NCBI GenBank assembly: GCA_022661535.1 | Contig: JAKULF010000010.1 | Location: forward strand, 744,001-808,000 | Reading direction: 5' to 3' | DNA from: Eutypa lata | Taxonomy: Eukaryota > Ascomycota > Sordariomycetes > Xylariales > Diatrypaceae | DNA: 64,000 nucleotides | In this document: positions 57,501 to 64,000 of the stretch, piece after piece | Numbering within the stretch: the first letter of the stretch is position 1 | Layout of the letters: each line of letters opens with the position of its first letter | Notes under the pieces: model-generated | Told to the model about the DNA's origin: nothing | The model's database searches: none | What the model saw: only the letters and a program-made list of their open reading frames with translations | Translations under genes and position numbers: made by a program

Positions 57501-60500
57501 GCGGACGTAACTGGTTAGTGAAAACAAGTTAGTATTTCATGTTCCCCCATATCTTGTAGGAGGTTCTACAACAGGACGAGAAAGGTAAGATTTTAAACTT
57601 TGTTTTTAGTACTTACTACAGAGCGGTAAAGCCGAGCGCATGCGCCCTTATTTCCACGTAGCCGTCCGTGATACCAAGAGCAGCATTGCGGTTATCGAGG
57701 TACTGTCTGATGGTAGCCTGCTCCGCGTCGTTCTCGGGGTTTTGCGGTATGAAGAAAAAGTCATTGGGTCTCCCATCGCACGCCCAGTCTGGTTCTTTGG
57801 GGGCTCGCTTCTCGACTGTTCTTGCGACCTCGGCCGCCGGTGCGGCGGTCCGCCGGGCGGGCAGCTCGCAGCCCGGGATCGTCGTGGTGGCGTCGGCGTC
57901 TGGGAAATCGCAGCCTGTGATGGTGGCGCACGTCGACTTGACTTCTGTAGCCGTGGTTCGGGTCACGCCCTGGCTGACGCTGGTTCCAAACGAGGTGGTA
58001 GTCATGCAGAGTGACGCCTCTGCGGGCGTGCATTCCTCCGGCTTCTCGGGATGCTCGATAGCCCCTCCAGGGTGTACACTTCGAGCCGCAGTTAGCTTTA
58101 TGCTGCGTGCTGTTCGGTTGGACTGGGGCGGGAAGCGTAACTTACGTGATCTTAGGCCAGGGAGGGAGATTGCCCTTGAGCGTAAATCCTGGGGGCAGCT
58201 TGATATTTCCGATCGGTGGGGGGCCACTACAAAGAGAAATTGATGTTAGATCCTCAAAATACAAATTAACGGAGTTCCAAAGTGGTGTTTATCTTACGGT
58301 CCCCAAATGCCTTCTGGCATATTCCACTCCCAGCCATGAATGTCGATGTCGAAATCATCCCATTTGATGCAGATCTAGGAACACATGTTAGTCAGTAGAG
58401 GTCGCCATACGAAGATATAAAGGGTTTGCTCACCCAGAAGAACCAGAGTTTACAAGTAGATTTGGACTTTGGCCCATCACCATCGTCATCTTCTCCTCCT
58501 TCGGGAACTTCCGTCTCAACAGGCCAAAGCTCAAAGTGAGGCCATTTCGTTGCCGTCGGAACGTCCGTTGCCGTCGGAAAGTCAGTGTACTCATCTGTCT
58601 CCGAGGAGAAGGTGGGTTTTGGCAGCGGCGATGTCAGAGGTGGTAAAGCGGTGAGCTCTGGATCGTCTGGGTCGAGGGTGCCTGGGTCTGGGGTGTTCCA
58701 TTCTTGACCGGGTTCCATTGTGATAGCGGGCCAGGGAGGCAAGGTCAAGGTGCGCACCTGCGTCGCGCCTCCTTCCAGCGTGATCGTCGTGGTGACGGGC
58801 CGGATGCTGAGACTGGGGGTCGGCGTAAAAGTGTAGCCGGATGATTGGCCCGAAGTGATGTTAACATTGTAATACTCCATCGAGTTGGTGGTAATGGCCG
58901 GCACGGTAACAGTGATAGTCCTTGTGGTGCCCGGCGAGAGCTCGATAGAGGTTGTGTAGGGAGGTATTGAAATAGTCGTAGCGGAGGGGAGAGCTTGAGG
59001 GGGAAGAACGAATCGACAGGGTGCTGTGCATTGAGCCGGTTCTCCGGTATAGACGCCTGGGGCCAGATACACGACTTCTCCTCCGCCGTTTTCAGGTCCG
59101 CCTGAGCCAACGGCCTGGAAGTCAATACTCCAGACCATGGTGCCACCGAAACACATGCTGTCCGCAACTGCCTTCTTCGCTGCGAACGTCTCTTCGTCGT
59201 CATACCCAATCCACTGGTCGTCCCAGGTAATCTGCTTCATCATGGATTCCGGTAAGTACTGCGGCTTGATGTTACGCTCTTTGATCAGCTGCTGGATCTC
59301 AACCAGAGACATAACACCGTTGAAATTGGTGCAAGGCGCCGGCTTGCTGGGGCCGGAGAAGGGACACAGGAGCTGGTTGCAGGTCGGGTCGGCGAGCGTG
59401 TACCCACGGCCATACATGGCGAGACCGAAGTTGATCTTCTGCGGGTTGAGGCCGTCGAACCACAGCGGGGTGGTGTTGTTGGTTATCTCGCGGATGTCGG
59501 CCTGGCCGCGCACCAGTTTTCCGAGCGCTTTCACGTCCGCATCCCAAGAACCGTGGAGATCGTAAGCCATGAACCCGAAGAAGTCCACGCTAGCCTCCAT
59601 GCCCTTGGCGTCAAACCAGCGTAGGTACCAATAGTCCGGAGCCAGGGTCAAGCTGATACCGAACCGGGTGCCGTACGCCGCTCGCATCTCGCGGACCAGC
59701 AGCGCAAGGTTTTTGGTGTCGGCTAGCTTCTGGCCACCGCGTTCTGGAGCACCGGGATATTCCCAATCGATGTCGACACCTTGAAACCCGTAGGCACTAG
59801 ATGATGCGGTCAGTGTCCTGCCAAGATGTATATTGGAATATATGGCATTGACTTACACCATGTACGCCTCCACGGAAGCAATGAAGGCAGCGCGATTCGC
59901 TTTAGTTGAGACCATGTCGCTCCTATAAAAGGAACAAAATCAGTAAGAGCCTCAGTGTAGCAGTATGTGGTGTGGTCTAAGGGGTTACTGACCAGGTAGT
60001 ATGTGTTGCGGCTTCGGGATTACTAAAATCGAAACCACCAATAGCGATCCACGTCTGAAGCTTGCCATCCTTGGAAAGTTCGACGAACTCCTTCATCATG
60101 GCGTCATCATCTCCGTGTGCGGGGATGACGTGAAACGTTTCCGGGTGAATGAACGCAAAGGAGTAGAACAAATGGGTGTAGCCGTCAGTGTTTAGCTGCT
60201 TGGGGGATACCTTGTTGCACTCGCGGGTCCGAAGGTTCCAGGACTGATAGTATCCTACTTTGCGGCCGGAGGAGCTCCCGCTACCGCTGGGACAAGATGG
60301 CGCTCCCGTGATGGAACACGAGCCGTATCCAGCCTGGCACGGCAGTGTGTTGTGGACTGGATCAGCGTTGTGGCAGTATCCCTCCGTTGTCTGAGGGGGG
60401 GAAATGTGAAGGTTAGCATTCGAGCCGCGTTTCCATATATTGGCACTAGGTACTCACTCCGCACCAACCCATGGCAGAGCAGCAGAGTTTCATGCCGCAC

Positions 60501-61050
60501 GGCATATCCGCATTCTCGCTATACTCTCCGCACATGGCAGTAGCCGTGCAGTTGGCTTTGCAGCCATCGCCACAGAAGTCCGGCCCATATCCGCAGATAT
60601 TATCCTTGCTACAGCAACTGTGGTGCCAATGTCAGAAATATGTCTACCACTAAAAGGGGGAGGGGAGCTGATGACGAACCTATCATCGTTGCAAATACCA
60701 TTATCGCAACGTAGCGCGTCACGCTTCTCAAAAACATGTAAGCCCCTCGAGTTGAAGGTAGAGATGGAGTTGTTGATCTGGTTTGAGGCAAGAACCGTGG
60801 TTTCAACGTCGGGGATAGGCACTGCAGGGGCCTTGGCCGGGTTCTGGTGCGCAGGGCTGAAAGTAATAGAGTCGCGCCATGATAGGTCTTCATCGGATTG
60901 ACGGGTTGAAACGCCCCGGGAGGAGACCCCGTGACGCGAAATACGGGAATAATCTACTACATTGGCATAAATGAAAGACGTCCAACAGAGAACGATGAGG
61001 CCGGCAACAGCCCACACCGCGCTCATCCTGTTGTGCTGGAACCGAATCAT
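54566..61050 (-). CDS. CBM18-GH18 chitinase fused to a subtilisin-like domain
   Basis: Fourteen exons, all phase-compatible: 61050-60680, 60617-60458, 60390-59993, 59922-59857, 59796-58434, 58374-58298, 58226-58146, 58078-57617, 57510-57453, 57391-57044, 56964-56637, 56523-56239, 56168-54807, 54696-54566; 1829 aa. A hydrophobic N-terminal segment (AVAGLIVLCWTSFIYA) precedes two CBM18 modules (about 115-147 and 150-200). GH18 covers about 215-600 with VDIDWEYP, catalytic Glu344 and MVWSIDF, as in subgroup C (killer-toxin-like) class V chitinases. Thr/Pro/Cys-rich linkers follow. The S8 subtilisin-like domain has IYIMEGG (Glu1120 where Asp is expected), EHGF (His1156), AAAGNSG, and GTSFASPQ (Ser1331). 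A long Pro/Cys-rich tail closes the protein. The last junction is uncertain: an in-frame read-through would end at 54742. It probably acts at the cell surface or outside, on chitin. Confidence 0.8.
54697..54806 (-). other. Last intron of the chitinase-protease gene (tentative)
   Basis: Donor GTAAGT at 54806, branch AACTAAC, pyrimidine-rich stretch, acceptor TTTAG ending 54697 (110 nt). A closer CAG would give a 34-nt intron, shorter than normal for fungi. The signals favour the 110-nt form with a 43-codon last exon. Confidence 0.5.
56100..57200 (-). other. Approximate S8 (subtilisin-like) domain segment
   Basis: Exons 10 to 13. Motif order is IYIMEGG...SHPE, EHGFLVTSYAVGKT, AIVNLSFG, VLFVAAAGNSG, GMIVVGSTD and GTSFASPQVAGLAAY. 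This is the full order of S8 motifs, with one substitution (Glu for the triad Asp). Confidence 0.75.
59400..60390 (-). other. Approximate GH18 catalytic domain segment
   Basis: It spans exons 3 to 5, from GRKVGYYQSWN through IAIGGFDFSNP, VDIDWEYP and MAYDLHGSWD; the domain continues into MVWSIDFQA near 59120. All canonical catalytic residues are readable. Confidence 0.8.
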
Positions 61051-61132
61051 GATTCTCGTGCCTTGTTAGGTAGAATTCGTCCTATACCATTAAGAAACAC
61101 AACCGAGCCAAACGTCGGTTCACTAGGTGCCC

Positions 61133-61139
61133 TATATAA
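61133..61139 (-). promoter_or_regulatory. TATA-like element of the chitinase-protease gene
   Basis: TTATATA on the minus strand, about 85 bp upstream of the ATG at 61050. Confidence 0.45.
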
Positions 61140-62074
61140 CTCACTCATCGTACACTGCATTGCCCGTTTTCTTCCTTCTTTTCTACCTCTCCCGAGTCTA
61201 GAACATAAGTTAGACTGGGCATCCTTGGGCCCATAAATGAATGACAGAAAACGTAGAGCCTAGCGGCCGATGCGTCTTGGAGTCTCGGACTGATCAACAT
61301 ATTCTACTATGCGAGTGAAAAATCTTCTCAGCATCTGCTCAGTTGTTCTTACGAGATACCATTGTGTAACTTAGAGACTATATCATGGAGAAAAGTACCT
61401 ATGGTACTTTGAAGGAAGGGAGAAACTACTGGCGTTAACATGGATAAATATCCCTGTTCCTATACCGTTCCTGCGGATGCCGGCTTAAAGCCCTATTTTA
61501 TTGGAACTTTTGTCCTCAGGGGAAATGGCGGCGATCGGTTCAGGCCGGATCACCGCTACTAGAATAGGTGATAATGCTGTCGATCATATGGTTTTTCAAT
61601 TCCCCAGCTAGCGCGCCCAGCCTTGATATTTGAGGCTAATAGCCCTAAATTCAGCTGATGTGTTAGCCTTCGGCCTTCCTTTTGCCCACTAGGGTCCATG
61701 TCGATCTTACGTAAGTCCCGTAGCCCAACGTCGACACGTGCCCGGTGGTCAATTGAGCCAATCATATCCACCCCCTTTGGCCAAGGCTCGGACTCAACAG
61801 TGTTTTCTAGTTTGCGGCGGTCCAGCGGCCGCTACGGCTGTGTCAGAGGCTGTGAATGGAGTTCGGTCCCATTTTTGGCATGCTCGCAAGGATGAACGCA
61901 CTTCGTTATCGTCGACTTCGATGCTCTGGAGCATAATATTCTAATTTAGCAAGAGGCCTCGAACGTTCCGGAAGGATTGATAGGACTATAGTGGCGGTCC
62001 GAAGAAATCTCGACAATATACGGACTAAACGAGGTTTATGGGATGTTAAATCATGAACAGTGACAATCTCAATG

Positions 62075-62086
62075 TGTATATATATT
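62075..62086 (+). promoter_or_regulatory. TATA-like element of the multi-CBM18 gene
   Basis: GTATATATATTA, about 85 bp upstream of the ATG at 62167. Confidence 0.45.
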
Positions 62087-62166
62087 ATCATGGTGGTGAC
62101 TCAGGACATCGGTAAAATTTCAGAGTCAGAGGTTTCTTGTTTTATATCTCAGAATTAATTGTGACA

Positions 62167-63987
62167 ATGAAGATTTCTGCTGTCCTCTGGCTTCTGCCCT
62201 CCCTTACGGCGGCTCAGATCGCAACGACTACTGAAGCCCCACCGCCATGGCAGACGGGTGAAGTCACCCTCGATGGAACTTGCGGGGGGCAAGACGGCTT
62301 CGTCTGCACTCCGACCTGGGGCGCGTGCTGTTCCAAGGACGGCCTCTGCGGTCGGTCACTGGCCTTTTGCGGTTCTGGATGGTGAGTTATGATTCAATCC
62401 CTTTGGCCTCTCTGTCTTCCCCGTCCTCAGTTGACTTACATCTTCTTCAAGCCAACCAAACTATGGTAATTGCAATGCGGTGACGCCGCCCGTAACGGTC
62501 CCGAAGCCCGGTGACACCTCCCCTGACGGTTCCTGTGGCGGCACAAACCAGTTCAACTGCACCGGCTCGACCTTTGGCGATTGCTGTTCCTCCGGAGGGT
62601 GGTGCGGCGATACGTCTGCCCATTGCGGCAGCGGCTGTCAGGATCTCTTTGGCACTTGCGGTGCCCCAACCAACGTCTCCACGGACGGCTCGTGCGGGAC
62701 CAACGGCAAGATCTGCCTCGGCTCGACCTTTGGAGACTGCTGCTCCTCCAGCGACTTTTGTGGTGACTCTGCCACTCACTGCGGTCCCGGGTGCCAGTCC
62801 GGGTTCGGAAACTGCACGGCGGGGGACAACGTCTCTACCGACGGCTCCTGTGGGAAGAACGGCAAGACGTGTAAGGGCTCAACCTTTGGTGACTGCTGCT
62901 CCTCCGGCGGCTTTTGTGGAGGGTCCAATGATCACTGTGATGCCGGTTGCCAGCCTACTTTTGGGGACTGCTCCGCGGGTAGTGGCGACATTTCAACGGA
63001 TGGTGCTTGTGGTAAGAACGGTAAAACATGCAAGGGGTCCACCTTCGGTGACTGCTGCTCCTCGAGCGGTTTCTGTGGCGGGGATTCTGAACACTGCGGC
63101 ACCGGATGCCAGACTGGTTTTGGAACCTGTTCCTCTACCGGCGGTGATATATCAACCGACGGTTCGTGCGGCAAGAATGGCAAGACTTGCAAAGGCTCTA
63201 CCTTCGGTACCTGTTGCTCTGCTAATGGATTCTGCGGCGGCACGTCCGACCATTGCGGTGCTGGATGTCAGGCCACATTCGGCTCTTGCAACGCAGGGTC
63301 GGGAGACATATCCACCGACGGCAGTTGTGGGAAGAACGGCAAGACCTGCAAGGGATCAACGTTTGGCGACTGCTGCTCAGCCAATGGCTATTGCGGCGCG
63401 TCAACGGACCACTGTGGAGCCGGGTGCCAGACTACTTTTGGTGCCTGTACTGGCTCTGGATCTGACGTTTCGACGGATGGTAGTTGCGGGAAGAACGGTA
63501 AGACCTGTAAGGGCTCAACTTTCGGAGACTGTTGTTCAGCCAATGGCTATTGCGGTAAGACGAGTGACCACTGTGGTGCTGGGTGTCAGTCATCCTTCGG
63601 AACATGCAGCAGTGGTTCGGGCGCAATTTCCACAGACGGGGCCTGCGGTTCAAAGAACGGGAAGACATGTGTTGGGTCGACCTTTGGAAACTGCTGTTCA
63701 AGCGAAGGTTACTGTGGAAACACTGGATCTCACTGTGGCCAGGGCTGGTAAGTAGAATGGGGGCCGCTATCTGAAATCGTGTCGTTTACGAGGACATATT
63801 TGGCTAACTTATTCGATAGTCAAACGGCTTCTTCGAATGCCTGCCTCACCACAAACATCCCCTCAAAAGACGGCACCTGCGGGTCCAAAAAGGGAGGCCT
63901 AACTTGTGCTGGTGGCCCCTTCGATAACCAGTGCTGCAGTACAGGTGGCTTCTGCGGCACAACGAGCGACCATTGTGGTTCTGGATG
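62167..63987 (+). CDS. Secreted multi-CBM18 chitin-binding protein (3' end outside window)
   Basis: Exons 62167-62381, 62452-63747 and 63820-63987; a GTAAGT donor at 63988 shows the gene continues beyond the window. The leader MKISAVLWLLPSLTAAQ is a signal peptide. The rest is ten tandem CBM18 (hevein-type) modules of about 50 residues. Each follows DG-x-CG...C-x-GS-x-FGDCCS...CG...HCG-x-GCQ...FG-x-C with about eight Cys. Modules 4 to 8 are nearly identical (KNGKTCKGSTFGDCCS), so they were copied recently; module 1 and the last ones are more diverged. No catalytic domain is visible so far. Proteins of this type bind chitin, for example to shield fungal walls from chitinases or to hide chitin fragments. 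An enzyme domain (deacetylase, chitinase) could still follow. The start at 62167 is preferred to an in-frame ATG at 62137 because the leader then begins correctly. Confidence 0.9.
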
Positions 63988-64000
63988 GTAAGTTCAACGT

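Larger units (their letters stand above)
61051..62166. promoter_or_regulatory. Shared divergent promoter region of the chitin locus
   Basis: 1116 bp between the start codons of the chitinase-protease (-) and the multi-CBM18 gene (+). TATA-like elements lie about 85 bp upstream of each ATG (61133-61139 and 62075-62086). The head-to-head arrangement suggests co-regulation. Short frames inside have no domain or leader and were not called. Confidence 0.55.

Noticed and set aside
62511..63755. 414-codon frame overlapping the CBM18 array
   Set aside because: Shadow of the repeats in another frame. It has Ala/Thr/Arg-rich repeats and no Cys pattern, whereas the CBM18 frame matches the family throughout.

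Overview
The window looks like nuclear DNA from a filamentous ascomycete (Pezizomycotina, most likely a Sordariomycete). The reasons are short GT-AG introns of about 45-140 nt with CTAAC/CTAAT branch points, a fungal Clr5-domain protein, fungal-type secreted enzymes, abundant short tandem repeats, and an AT-rich block whose dinucleotide pattern fits repeat-induced point mutation (RIP). The class assignment is inference. Gene models were spliced by hand. Each junction was chosen to keep reading frame and family homology, so exon edges are good hypotheses and not transcript evidence.

1-15 kb: the 3' end of a protein kinase gene, then a tandem pair of small secreted cysteine-containing proteins, then housekeeping genes: translation initiation factor eIF2-alpha (SUI2), a Clr5-domain protein, and the DNA primase large subunit (PRI2). 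PRI2 has two MluI cell-cycle boxes about 110-130 bp upstream. A 592-bp LTR-like element (12009-12600) sits in front of PRI2.

15-29 kb: gene-poor DNA rich in TACC/GTAG tetranucleotide runs. I could support only two genes: a small CXXC protein (22230-22499) and a three-exon secreted protein of unknown function (28096-28916). 29.75-41.1 kb: an extremely AT-rich block, nearly free of CpA/TpG but keeping CpG. It contains a direct repeat of about 145 bp and, outside it, a diverged inverted repeat. The pattern suggests nested transposons destroyed by RIP.

41.7-54.1 kb: accessory metabolism and secretion. A GMC oxidoreductase, a short-chain dehydrogenase and a cytochrome P450 form a possible redox tailoring cluster without a visible backbone enzyme. 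They are followed by a secreted M43 metalloprotease, a CE1 esterase, and an SDR whose catalytic Tyr position holds His.

54.5-64 kb: a chitin-directed locus. A 14-exon minus-strand gene encodes about 1829 residues: membrane or signal segment, two CBM18 modules, a GH18 chitinase with intact DxDxE motif, long Cys/Thr/Pro-rich linkers, and a subtilisin-like (S8) domain whose catalytic Asp is replaced by Glu. It is divergently paired with a plus-strand gene encoding at least ten tandem CBM18 chitin-binding modules that runs off the window. The chitinase-protease fusion and its partner are the most interesting part of the window.
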